DNA of 64,000 nt from NCBI GenBank assembly GCA_900757615.1, contig CAAEON010000030.1, forward strand, positions 1-64,000, read 5' to 3'. Positions 32,513 to 40,406 of the stretch are shown piece after piece (the first letter of the stretch is position 1; each line of letters opens with the position of its first letter). The position numbers and the translations under genes are program-made. This DNA comes from an uncultured Collinsella sp. Its GTDB lineage: Bacteria > Actinomycetota > Coriobacteriia > Coriobacteriales > Coriobacteriaceae. Under the pieces are notes generated by a model. It was not told where the DNA came from, searched no databases, and worked only from the letters and a program-made list of their open reading frames with translations.

Positions 32513-33916
32513 TTAGAAGTCGGCGTTGCCCACGGTGCGCGGGTGCGGCAGGACGTCGCGAATGTTGCCCACGCCGGTCAGATACATGACCAAGCGCTCG
32601 AAGCCCAGACCGTAGCCGGCGTGCTTGCAGGAACCGTAGCGGCGCAGGTCAAGGTAGTACTTGTACTGCTCGGGATTCATGCCCAGGTCCTTGATGCGGG
32701 CCTCGAGCAGATCCAGGCGCTCCTCGCGCTGGGAGCCGCCGATAATCTCGCCGATACCGGGAACCAGGCAGTCGGCGGCGGCGACGGTCTTGCCGTCCTC
32801 GTTCATGCGCATGTAGAAGGCCTTGATCTCGGCCGGGTAGTCGGTCACGAAGGTCGGGCGCTTAAAGTGCTCCTCGGTCAGGAAGCGCTCGTGCTCGGTC
32901 TGCAGGTCGATGCCCCAGCTCACGGGGTAGTCAAACTTGTGACCGGCGGCGACGGCCTGCTCCAGGATTTCGACGGCCTCGGTGTAGGTAACGCGGGCAA
33001 AGTCGGAGTTTGCCACATGGTCCAGGCGCTCGATCAGGCCCTTGTCCACAAACTTGTTGAGCATGTTGAGCTCGTCGGGGCAGGTGGCCATAACGTCCTT
33101 AAGGACGTACTTGAGCATGGCCTCGGCGTTATCCATGTAGTCGTTCAGGTCGGCAAAGGCCATCTCGGGCTCGATCATCCAAAACTCGGCGGCGTGGCGC
33201 GTGGTGTTGGAGTTTTCGGCGCGGAAGGTGGGGCCAAAGGTGTACACGTCGCCAAAGGCCATGGCAAAGTTCTCGGCATTGAGCTGGCCGGACACGGTAA
33301 GGCTCGCGTGCTTGCCAAAGAAGTCCTGGCTCCAGTCGACCTCGCCGGACTCGGTGAGGGGCGGGTTTTTGGGGTCAAGCGTGGTCACGCGGAACATCTC
33401 GCCGGCACCCTCGCAGTCGCTCGTGGTGATGATGGGGGTGTTGACGTAGACAAAGCCTTGCTCCTGGAAGAAGCGGTGGATGGCGGCAGCCGCGACAGAG
33501 CGGATGCGGAACACGGCGCGGAACAGGTTAGTGCGCGGGCGCAGGTGCTGCTGGGTGCGCAGGAACTCGACGGTTGCGCGCTTCTTCTGCAGCGGGTAAT
33601 CCGGGGCGCTGACGCCCTCGACCTCGATGGAGGTGGCAGAAAGCTCGAAAGGCTGGGGTGCATCGGGGGTCAGCTTGACGGTGCCGGTGCAAATGAGTGC
33701 GGCCGAGACGTTTTGATGGGCGATCTCGTCGTAGTTGTCGAGTGCCTCGCGGTTCATGACGACCTGCAGGTCGCGGAAGCAGCTGCCGTCGTTGAGCGTA
33801 ACAAAGCCAAAGTTCTTCATGTCGCGGATGGACTTGACCCAGCCGGCGACGGTGACGGTCTGGCCGCCAAGCGACTCGGCATCGGCGTAAAGCTGCGCGA
33901 TTTTGGTGCGGTTCAC
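32513..33916 (-). CDS. asnS: Asparagine-tRNA ligase
   Basis: A 467-residue class II synthetase that charges tRNA-Asn. The OB-fold anticodon-binding domain is at the N-terminus (VTVAGWVKSIRDMKNFGFVTLNDGSCFRDLQVV). Class II motif 2 is at TFRAENSNTTRHAAEFWMIEPE and motif 3 at GYGLGFERLVMYLTG. The start is taken as GTG 33916 (VNRTKIAQLYAD), which fits homologues and has GGGAGG just upstream; the in-frame ATGs further back lie in leader sequence. Confidence 0.93.
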   Translation of the reverse strand: MNRTKIAQLYADAESLGGQTVTVAGWVKSIRDMKNFGFVTLNDGSCFRDLQVVMNREALDNYDEIAHQNVSAALICTGTVKLTPDAPQPFELSATSIEVEGVSAPDYPLQKKRATVEFLRTQQHLRPRTNLFRAVFRIRSVAAAAIHRFFQEQGFVYVNTPIITTSDCEGAGEMFRVTTLDPKNPPLTESGEVDWSQDFFGKHASLTVSGQLNAENFAMAFGDVYTFGPTFRAENSNTTRHAAEFWMIEPEMAFADLNDYMDNAEAMLKYVLKDVMATCPDELNMLNKFVDKGLIERLDHVANSDFARVTYTEAVEILEQAVAAGHKFDYPVSWGIDLQTEHERFLTEEHFKRPTFVTDYPAEIKAFYMRMNEDGKTVAAADCLVPGIGEIIGGSQREERLDLLEARIKDLGMNPEQYKYYLDLRRYGSCKHAGYGLGFERLVMYLTGVGNIRDVLPHPRTVGNADF

Positions 33917-34024
33917 GTATCCTCCCATAACGGTTGAATGATAGTTATCCATACAGTTCGATATTTTAGCAGCTCGGCTCATTTGGGCTATACAGATAAG
34001 GCATTGGCGGGATGGTTTTTCAAA

Positions 34025-34063
34025 CGAAAAGCGCCCACGGCAAATGCTCGTGGGCGCTTTTCG
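34025..34063. terminator. Terminator between asnS and the EIIA gene
   Basis: AAAAGCGCCCACG and CGTGGGCGCTTTT around CAAATGCT. It lies downstream of the minus-strand EIIA gene. Confidence 0.8.
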
Positions 34064-34096
34064 TGTTGCCTTTTGGCTGTGTGGCGCGGGGCCTGG

Positions 34097-34660
34097 CTAC
34101 TTGGTCTTGGCTACCAGCAGCGGGTCGCCCAGCTTGACGAGCGGGTTGCCGCCGATAAGCGTTCCGGACTCGCCGACGTGGTCGATGCTCTTAAGACGAT
34201 CGAGCTCGGAGATGATGACGGTCACGATGTCCTCGTGGCCGGCGGCCTTGATGGCCTCGCGATCGAAGCTGATGAGCGGCTGGCCGGCCTTGACCGTGTC
34301 ACCCATCTCGACAAAGCGGGCAAAACCCTTGCCGTTCATTTCCACGGTGCCCAGGCCGACATGGATGAACACGCGAAGACCGTCCTCGGTGATCATGCCG
34401 ATGGAGTGGTTGGTGACGGTGGTGGCGCCGATACGGCCGTTAGCGGGGGCGTAAATGGTGCCGGTAATGGGCTCGATGCCGTAGCCCTGGCCGAGCATGC
34501 CCGAGGCGATGGTCTCGTCGGGAACCTCACTCAGATTGACGAGCACGCCGTTGACAGGAGCGTAGATGACGCCTTCGCGGGTGGCGAAGCTTGCTGCGGG
34601 CGGAACGGACGCCTCGCCCGACGAAGTGAACGTGGACTTGAGCGAATCGAGCAGACCCAT
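34097..34660 (-). CDS. PTS glucose-type EIIA component
   Basis: A 187-residue soluble EIIA of the glucose family (Crr-like). The phosphorylated histidine is in VFIHVGLGTVEMNGKGF, and IYAPVNGVLVNLSEVPDETIASGMLGQGYGIEP is the family N-terminal signature. ATG 34660 has GGAGG six bases upstream; the ORF extends further without support. Because the PTS permease at 15994-17394 lacks its own EIIA, this protein could phosphorylate it; that link is inferred. Confidence 0.9.
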   Translation of the reverse strand: MGLLDSLKSTFTSSGEASVPPAASFATREGVIYAPVNGVLVNLSEVPDETIASGMLGQGYGIEPITGTIYAPANGRIGATTVTNHSIGMITEDGLRVFIHVGLGTVEMNGKGFARFVEMGDTVKAGQPLISFDREAIKAAGHEDIVTVIISELDRLKSIDHVGESGTLIGGNPLVKLGDPLLVAKTK

Positions 34661-34906
34661 AGATGCCTCCAACGTATCAGGCGCGCATGTTGCACGCGTG
34701 TGGTTTGCCGGAAACGTTTCGTACGTGTTTCCCAGCACGGTCAGCGCTCCTATTTTACGCTGTCCAACGATACCTCTGAACAGCGATTTTGTGATATATC
34801 AGTTGAAGGCCAACTTATTGCGGGGGTGTTTCTGCGCCGCGGGCTCAAGTGGGGTACGCTAAGGTGCGAAAAACGAGTGCGCACGAATCGCACGGAGGGA
34901 GCACCT

Positions 34907-35806
34907 ATGATTATTGAGAACCATGCGCTGTGGGGCGAGGAGCCGACCGAGGATTATCCGGCGACGTTTACGTATCTGGGTGCCGAGCCGCTGCCCGACA
35001 AGCCCAATGGCCGCCGCCCCGCGGTGATCATCTGCGGCGGAGGCGGGTTTACGCATATCGCTCCGCACGAGCAGGATCCGGTGGCGTTTGCGTTTTTGGA
35101 CCGCGGCTACCAGGCCTTTGTGCTCAACTATGTGACGAGTGGCACGGGTGACGTGAGTTTTCCGCACCCGCAGGCAGACCTTGCCAAGATGGTCGCTATC
35201 GTGCGCGCCAACGCCGACGAGTGGCATGTCGATCCCAAGCGCGTGTGCATCGTGGGCTTCTCGGCGGGCGGCATGATTTGCGCTTCGCTGGCAACGCAGT
35301 GGAAGACTGGTCCCTTCGCGGGCCTGGCAGGGGCTCGTCCGGAGGATATTCGTCCCGACGCCGTGGTGCTGGGCTATCCGTTGCTCGACCTTGCCTATGT
35401 GCGTGATATGCAGACGCGCGACCCGCGCATCGACCTGCGCGTGCCCAAGACGGGTGGCAAGACGGGGCGCGATTTGCTTAACGACTATCTGTCGATGGTG
35501 ACGGGCGGCGAGGCGACCGATGAGCACTTGACCGACATTTGCCCTACCACGCACGTTTCGCGCCAGATGCCCCCGACCTTTGTGTGGGGCGTTTCGGACG
35601 ACAAGACGGCGCCGGTCGCGCAGGTCTACCCGTTTGCGCAGCGCATGGCCGAGGAGGGTGTTGCATGCGAGATGCACGTCTTTGACCAGGGTGGCCACGG
35701 CCTTTCGCTCGGCAACGCCAACACTGCAGTCGACAATGAGGACAAGCAAGTGGCGGTCCGTCCCTGGATTCGCCTAGCTTTCCGCTTTTTGGAACGCCAT
35801 CTGTAA
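34907..35806 (+). CDS. Alpha/beta hydrolase (acetyl-esterase type)
   Basis: A 299-residue hydrolase. It has the oxyanion-hole segment PAVIICGGGGFTHIAPHE, the nucleophile elbow GFSAGGMIC (Ser), PPTFVWGVSDD (Asp region) and GGHGLSLG (His). This pattern fits BD-FAE/xylan-esterase-like proteins that deacetylate carbohydrates. No signal peptide is seen, so it acts in the cytosol. ATG 34907 has GGAGGGAG upstream; the long upstream open frame is the shadow of other sequence. It is a single-gene unit. Confidence 0.85.
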   Translation: MIIENHALWGEEPTEDYPATFTYLGAEPLPDKPNGRRPAVIICGGGGFTHIAPHEQDPVAFAFLDRGYQAFVLNYVTSGTGDVSFPHPQADLAKMVAIVRANADEWHVDPKRVCIVGFSAGGMICASLATQWKTGPFAGLAGARPEDIRPDAVVLGYPLLDLAYVRDMQTRDPRIDLRVPKTGGKTGRDLLNDYLSMVTGGEATDEHLTDICPTTHVSRQMPPTFVWGVSDDKTAPVAQVYPFAQRMAEEGVACEMHVFDQGGHGLSLGNANTAVDNEDKQVAVRPWIRLAFRFLERHL

Positions 35807-35830
35807 GAGGACGGACATCCCCTCAATAAC

Positions 35831-35893
35831 TTGCGGTGAAATAGTTCCTATTTAAGCCCTCAACCAGCCCAAGCAGGGACTATTCCACCGCAA
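35831..35893. repeat. 63-bp TTGCGGTGAAATAGTTCC palindrome, copy 1
   Basis: TTGCGGTGAAATAGTTCC at the left and GGACTATTCCACCGCAA at the right. Same length and ends as the copies at 39657-39719 and 44104-44166. It is 24 bp after the hydrolase stop. Confidence 0.8.
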
Positions 35894-35914
35894 CTTTGTT
35901 TTTGATGCCCCGCC

Positions 35915-36162
35915 CGGAAACTGCGTCCCGGTTTGGGCGCGGATTCCGGGATGCAGTTTCCCGTAGGGCCTCGACTGGGAAAGCGCGTCCCGTTTCGGGC
36001 AGGGATTCCGGGATGCATTTTCCGCAAGAGGCCTGTTTGGGAAACCATATCCCGTTTCGAGCCAGAATTCTGGGACGCAATTTCCCCGAGAGGCCCCATC
36101 GGGAAACGGTATCCCGGAATTCGCCCGGATGGTGGGATGCGCTTTCCAGAAGGGCGTCGCTG
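35915..36162. repeat. Tandem array of four 62-bp units
   Basis: Units start at 35915, 35977, 36039 and 36101. Each has GGGAAA, then TCCCG, TTCGGGC-like, ATTCCGGGATGC and TTTCC segments, with an internal inverted repeat (GCGTCCCG/CGGGATGC). A 62-bp period is not a multiple of three, so it is not a coding repeat. With copy 1 of the 63-bp palindrome it accounts for the gene-free 35807-36246. Confidence 0.8.
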
Positions 36163-36246
36163 ATCCCTCGGGGACGGAGGAAAATGGATCAGTTTGGGCG
36201 GTGCTGGCGTCAAGGTTTAAGACCGATGTCGTCCCTTGTTGCTTTC

Positions 36247-36897
36247 CTACCAAACGGTGAACTGGGCGTTCTCCGTGTTCCAATGGACATCGCGAACGTA
36301 GTCTCGCACGGCCGCCGCATCCCGCGCTTCGAACAGCTCAAGAATGTGGGCATGCTCGGCATTGGCTATACCCAGCAGTTTGCACGCCGTCTCCTGATCG
36401 ACGGTCTCGTAATCGCGTTTGATAAAGCAACGCTCGAGTTGCGAAATCATGTCGCGCAGACGGTCGTTGCCGCAGCGGTTGAAGTACGTAAGGTGAAAGT
36501 CCCGCTGAATGTCGTCGTACTTTCGGATAAGACCGCCTTGGATCGCGAGGTCCATGGATCCAACCAAGAACTTTAGCTGCATGATGTCCTCTTCGGTCAG
36601 GAGGGGGCAGGCAAGGTATGCCGCCTGCCCGTCGAGCGGCCCCATAATCTCAAAGACTTCAACGGCGTTTTGCTGATCGAACCCACGGACGCGGAATCCG
36701 CGGCGGGGGAGGTTGTCCAGATAGCCGTCGCTTGCCAGCTGGATGAGCGCCTCGCGAACCGGCGTGCGCGACACGCCCATGGCATCGCAGATCGCTTGCT
36801 CGCTCACACGGTCGCCGGCCGAAAGCTCGCCGGCGTCTATGCGACTCGAAATATAGTCGTATACATGATCCTTCAAGGGTCTTCTGAGTGTTTCCAT
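36247..36897 (-). CDS. GntR-family (FCD) transcriptional regulator
   Basis: A 216-residue FadR-subfamily regulator. The winged helix is N-terminal (LKDHVYDYISSRIDAGELSAGDRVSEQAICDAMGVSRTPVREALIQLASDGYL...RRGFRV). The C-terminal FCD ligand domain has the metal-binding pattern in RDFHLTYFNRCGN and NAEHAHILELFEARD. It is divergent from the dimethylargininase-transporter pair across a 254-bp gap containing a 17-bp palindrome, so it probably regulates them. Confidence 0.9.
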   Translation of the reverse strand: METLRRPLKDHVYDYISSRIDAGELSAGDRVSEQAICDAMGVSRTPVREALIQLASDGYLDNLPRRGFRVRGFDQQNAVEVFEIMGPLDGQAAYLACPLLTEEDIMQLKFLVGSMDLAIQGGLIRKYDDIQRDFHLTYFNRCGNDRLRDMISQLERCFIKRDYETVDQETACKLLGIANAEHAHILELFEARDAAAVRDYVRDVHWNTENAQFTVW

Positions 36898-37044
36898 GAG
36901 CTTATATACCTTAACTGTATATTTTCAAATTTAAATACGTTTGGTTTGAATAGGCTAATTTGATTATAGAACGACCAGCTAAATCATGCTACCTGACCCT
37001 AGGAAGCAAAAATACGTTCACCGAAAAATATCTACCGTTCAGGA

Positions 37045-37061
37045 TTGTATACAATATACAA
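37045..37061. promoter_or_regulatory. Candidate GntR operator TTGTATACAATATACAA
   Basis: A 17-bp palindrome with 7-bp perfect arms and 3 bp between, containing the GTATAC core common in FadR-type operators. It lies 90 bp upstream of the dimethylargininase start. A related half-site TGTATA lies at 36916-36921, near the regulator's own start. Confidence 0.6.
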
Positions 37062-37151
37062 AACAGCAAAGACACCCTAAGATAAAGCCATCGGAAGGAA
37101 GGCGGACGCAAGGAAGTCCGCTCAGTACTATGAGATCCAAGGAGGATCATC

Positions 37152-37928
37152 ATGACCAAGTTCAGCCACGTCATCATCCGTCGTCCCGGCAAGTCCCTGA
37201 GCAATGGCATCACGAGCGCTCCCGAGCTTGGCCAGCCCATCTACGAGCGCGCTATCGAGGAGCATTACGATTACGAGCACGCACTCGAGCAGTGCGGCGT
37301 TGACGTGTCGGTGCTGCCGGCTCTCGAGCAGTATCCCGACAGCTGCTTCGTCGAAGATCCGGCCGTTATCACTCGCTGCGGCGCCATCATTACCAACCCC
37401 GGTGCCGATAGCCGCAACGGCGAGAAGGATGAGATCGAGCCGGCCGTCCGCCGCTTCTTTGACGACGAGCATGTTAAGCACATCGTTTCTCCGGGCACGC
37501 TCGACGGCGGCGACGTCATGATGGTCGGCGACCATTTCTACGTCGGTCGCTCCGCTCGCACCAACGAAGAGGGCATCCGCCAGTTCTGCGAGATTCTCGA
37601 GGGCTGGGGCCTCGAGGGTTCCGAGGTTCCGCTGGAGGAGGTCCTGCACCTCAAGACGGGCGTCAACTATATCGAGGACAACAACATGCTCGTCTCTGGT
37701 GAGTTCATCGATAAGCCCGACTTTGCCCAGTACAACAAGATCGTCGTGCCCGAGGACGAGGCTTACGGCGCCAACTGCATCTGGGTCAACGGTACGGTCA
37801 TCGTTGCCGAGGGCTATCCGACCGTGCTCAAGGCCGTGCAGGATCTGGGCTACAAGACGCTCGTCGTCGACACCTCCGAGTATCGCAAGGTCGACGGCGG
37901 CCTTTCTTGCCTGTCGCTGCGCTTCTAA
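37152..37928 (+). CDS. ddaH: Dimethylargininase (DDAH-type amidinotransferase family)
   Basis: A 258-residue enzyme of the guanidino-modifying superfamily. It has YPDSCFVEDPAVI, GTLDGGDVMMVGDHFYVGRSARTNEEG, LHLKTGVNYI and the terminal catalytic Cys in GGLSCLSLRF, which match N-omega,N-omega-dimethylarginine dimethylaminohydrolase. The reaction would give citrulline and dimethylamine. Arginine itself is a possible substrate in relatives. AAGGAGG precedes ATG 37152. A terminator separates it from the transporter gene that follows. Confidence 0.88.
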   Translation: MTKFSHVIIRRPGKSLSNGITSAPELGQPIYERAIEEHYDYEHALEQCGVDVSVLPALEQYPDSCFVEDPAVITRCGAIITNPGADSRNGEKDEIEPAVRRFFDDEHVKHIVSPGTLDGGDVMMVGDHFYVGRSARTNEEGIRQFCEILEGWGLEGSEVPLEEVLHLKTGVNYIEDNNMLVSGEFIDKPDFAQYNKIVVPEDEAYGANCIWVNGTVIVAEGYPTVLKAVQDLGYKTLVVDTSEYRKVDGGLSCLSLRF

Positions 37929-37961
37929 CGCGATAGCTGTAACAGTCTGATGATCGCTTGA

Positions 37962-38006
37962 CCGATGGCCCGGCACCCGATTCGGGACGTCCGGGCCATC
38001 TTTCGT
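37962..38006 (+). terminator. Terminator after the dimethylargininase gene
   Basis: GATGGCCCGG and CCGGGCCATC around a 22-bp centre, followed by TTTCGTT. Read-through to the transporter is plausible. Confidence 0.75.
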
Positions 38007-38037
38007 TCGATCACATGATGAAGGGGGTGCACATACA

Positions 38038-39501
38038 ATGGCCTCTAAAGCTCAAAATGAAGAGATTATCGACCCTAATGGCCTCGATCTCTTTCGTCTG
38101 ACCATGATGGTCATCACTGCGAGCATTTGCGGCGGCATCTTTTCTCTTGCCGGCGATATGGCGGCAGGCGGAGCCAATACCGGCGCGGTTATCGTTTCGT
38201 GGGGAATTTGCTTCATTGGCGTCTTTGCGCTGATGATGGTATTCAACGGTTTATCTCAGGCTCGTCCAGACCTGACTGGCGGCATCTATGCATACGCTGC
38301 GGCCGGTTTTGGCGATTACGTTGGATTCAACTCCGCTTGGGGCTACTGGATCAGCGCATGTCTTTCCAATGTGAGCTTTGCGCTCTTGCTGTTTAGCGCG
38401 CTGGGCTATTTCTTCCCTGCGTTCGGTACGGGCAACAATATGCTTTCCATCGTCTGCGCCAGCGTGTTTTTGTGGTTCCTAACCGCTCTCGTGCTTCGCG
38501 GCGTTAAGGAAGCTGCCGGCATCAACACGATCGTCACCTTGGCGAAGCTGGTGCCGCTGGGGCTTTTTGTGCTGAGCATTGTGCTCCTGGGTAAGTTCAA
38601 CGTCGATATCTTTATGGACAACTTCTGGGGAGAGCCGGCTGGCCCCGGTTTTGGTGAGCAGGTTGTCTCGACCATGATTGCCCTTGTCTGGGTCTTTACG
38701 GGTATCGAAGGCGCTGTCGTCATTTCGGGCCGTGCAAAGTATGTGCGCGACGTCGGTCGTTCGACGGCGCTTGGATTTGCAGCCGTGTTTACGCTGTATC
38801 TGATTATCTCGATGCTGTCGCTCGGCATTATGCCGCGCGAGGAGATGGCACAACTTGCAACGCCCTCCATGGCGGGAATTCTTGAGTGCGCAATCGGTCC
38901 GGTTGGTGCAGCCATCGTAAACCTTGGCGTTATTCTCTCGCTGGTCGGTGCGATGCTGGGCTACGTCATCATTGCATCCGAGACGCCGTTTGAGGCGGCG
39001 CGTCAGGGCTCCTTCCCGCTGGCGTTTGCTAAGACGAACAAGCACGATGCCCCGGTGGTAACGGTTCTCGTAAGCTCCGGCATCACGCAGCTCTTCTTGA
39101 TTGTTTCGTATGTGGCGGCGAGCACCTACCAGTTCTTCTATAGCTGCGCGGTCAACACGATTTTAGTTCCGTATGTCTGTTCGGCTGCCTATTACATGGT
39201 GATCGGCTGGAAGAACGAGCATCTGGACGGGCCGCATGCGCCAAGCGTTGGCAAGGCACGCTTCTTCGGTACGCTCGGTTTTATCTACACGTTGTTCCTT
39301 GTGTGGTCGACGGGTCTTCAGGGCGTCATGATCACGACGATCCTTTTTGCCCCAGCCATCCCCGTCTATATTCTGGGCGAGCGCGGCCGCGGCAAGCAGG
39401 TGCTTCCGCATCTGCACGACAAGCTGATCGCAGCAGTGGTCATTGTCGCGGCAGTTATCTCGCTGTATCTGCACTTTGCCGGCATTGCGCCGATTGTCTA
39501 A
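38038..39501 (+). CDS. APC-family basic amino acid transporter/antiporter
   Basis: A 487-residue transporter with about twelve hydrophobic segments. The first segment carries the APC motif SICGGIFSLAGDMAAGGANTGAVIVSWG, and IALVWVFTGIEGAVVISGRAKYVRDVGRST matches arginine/ornithine-type antiporters. Together with the adjacent dimethylargininase it suggests uptake of methylated arginine or arginine, possibly in exchange for citrulline or ornithine. That exchange is inferred. AAGGGGG precedes ATG 38038. Confidence 0.87.
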   Translation: MASKAQNEEIIDPNGLDLFRLTMMVITASICGGIFSLAGDMAAGGANTGAVIVSWGICFIGVFALMMVFNGLSQARPDLTGGIYAYAAAGFGDYVGFNSAWGYWISACLSNVSFALLLFSALGYFFPAFGTGNNMLSIVCASVFLWFLTALVLRGVKEAAGINTIVTLAKLVPLGLFVLSIVLLGKFNVDIFMDNFWGEPAGPGFGEQVVSTMIALVWVFTGIEGAVVISGRAKYVRDVGRSTALGFAAVFTLYLIISMLSLGIMPREEMAQLATPSMAGILECAIGPVGAAIVNLGVILSLVGAMLGYVIIASETPFEAARQGSFPLAFAKTNKHDAPVVTVLVSSGITQLFLIVSYVAASTYQFFYSCAVNTILVPYVCSAAYYMVIGWKNEHLDGPHAPSVGKARFFGTLGFIYTLFLVWSTGLQGVMITTILFAPAIPVYILGERGRGKQVLPHLHDKLIAAVVIVAAVISLYLHFAGIAPIV

Positions 39502-39608
39502 GGCTACGGCGAGCTTCGTTGCTTGGTAAGCCAGCGGGCATCGCGCATCGGTGCTGCTCGGCATTCCATAACTGATGTGGGTCTCTGTAACGTGCCTTTT
39601 TGAACGCC

Positions 39609-39655
39609 CGCCAAGCCCGCGCAGGTGACATTTGTTGCCAGCGCGGGCTTTTGCA
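39609..39655 (+). terminator. Terminator after the APC transporter
   Basis: AAGCCCGCGC and GCGCGGGCTT around a 20-bp centre, followed by TTGC. Confidence 0.7.
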
Positions 39656-39656
39656 G

Positions 39657-39719
39657 TTGCGGTGAAATAGTTCCTGTTTTTGCTGGTTAAAGCATCAAAC
39701 AGGAACTATTCCACCGCAA
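39657..39719. repeat. 63-bp TTGCGGTGAAATAGTTCC palindrome, copy 2
   Basis: Left arm TTGCGGTGAAATAGTTCCTG, right arm ending GGAACTATTCCACCGCAA. It is followed by GGGGGACGGAGGAA (39736 on), also found after the 62-bp array near 36173. Confidence 0.8.
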
Positions 39720-39964
39720 CTTCGTTTTGATTCGCTGGGGGACGGAGGAAGCGACGATCCGGAATCCACCTGCACGGTCGTCGCTCCGCATCCCGTCCGT
39801 TGGCGCAAATGGTGTCAAAAGTAATCTGTCCCCTTTGCACGCTTGTTCCCCTTGCAGCAATCTGTTGATTGAACGTCATTGTGTACTCGCGGTTTCTGGG
39901 CAAGCCGTCTCGCAGCAAAGTAGACTAGATGGCCGTTTCAAAAAGTCTGCTTAGAGGAGGAGCC

Positions 39965-40285
39965 ATGCTTGAGGGTACGTATGTGGTTTCGGCCCAGACG
40001 CCGGTGGGGAGTAAACGCGGCGAGGTGACGTTTGCACATGGGGTGAACGGCGCGCTCAGGGCAGTACTAAACGTCAGGGGTCTCAATATCGCTCTCTCGA
40101 GTGCCCGCGCTGAGGGCGATTTCTTTGAGCTCTCGGGTACTATCTCCCACGTCTTGATGGGCAAGGCGCCCTTTGCATGCACGGGGTCGGTCGAGGGTGA
40201 TCGACTCACCGCTACCGCGCGGTCGGGTTCCGTTTCGATCTCGCTGAGCGGTATGCGCAAAGAGCTTTCAGGGCGCACCGCATAA
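39965..40285 (+). CDS. Small hypothetical protein
   Basis: A 106-residue protein that I do not recognise. It reads as an all-beta domain: MLEGTYVVSAQTPVGSKRGEVTFAHGVNGALRAVLNV... with alternating hydrophobic strands, no signal peptide and no membrane segment. ATG 39965 has GAGGAGG upstream, which supports translation. It lies 122 bp before feoAB on the same strand, but nothing ties it to iron uptake. It could be a small lipid- or ligand-binding barrel; that is a guess from composition. Confidence 0.65.
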   Translation: MLEGTYVVSAQTPVGSKRGEVTFAHGVNGALRAVLNVRGLNIALSSARAEGDFFELSGTISHVLMGKAPFACTGSVEGDRLTATARSGSVSISLSGMRKELSGRTA

Positions 40286-40406
40286 AGTTTGCGCAGGTAA
40301 ACATCGGTATTTGACTTTATATAATAGTTCAGAGCGCTATCATTTGTCGTTACGAGTTGGTTAGCCCCGGTAAACGGTTAACCGCGTCTAACGAAAGGAT
40401 GAGCGC

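Noticed and set aside
33938..34906. Upstream extension of the alpha/beta hydrolase open frame
   Set aside because: It runs antisense through the EIIA gene; the hydrolase fold and the ribosome site begin at 34907.
35915..36162. The 62-bp array as a CRISPR
   Set aside because: Whole units are repeated with scattered differences, there is no constant repeat plus unique spacer pattern, and no cas genes are present.
35852..36283. Open frames over the 62-bp array
   Set aside because: The period is not divisible by three, so repeats fall in different frames, and no ribosome site supports translation.
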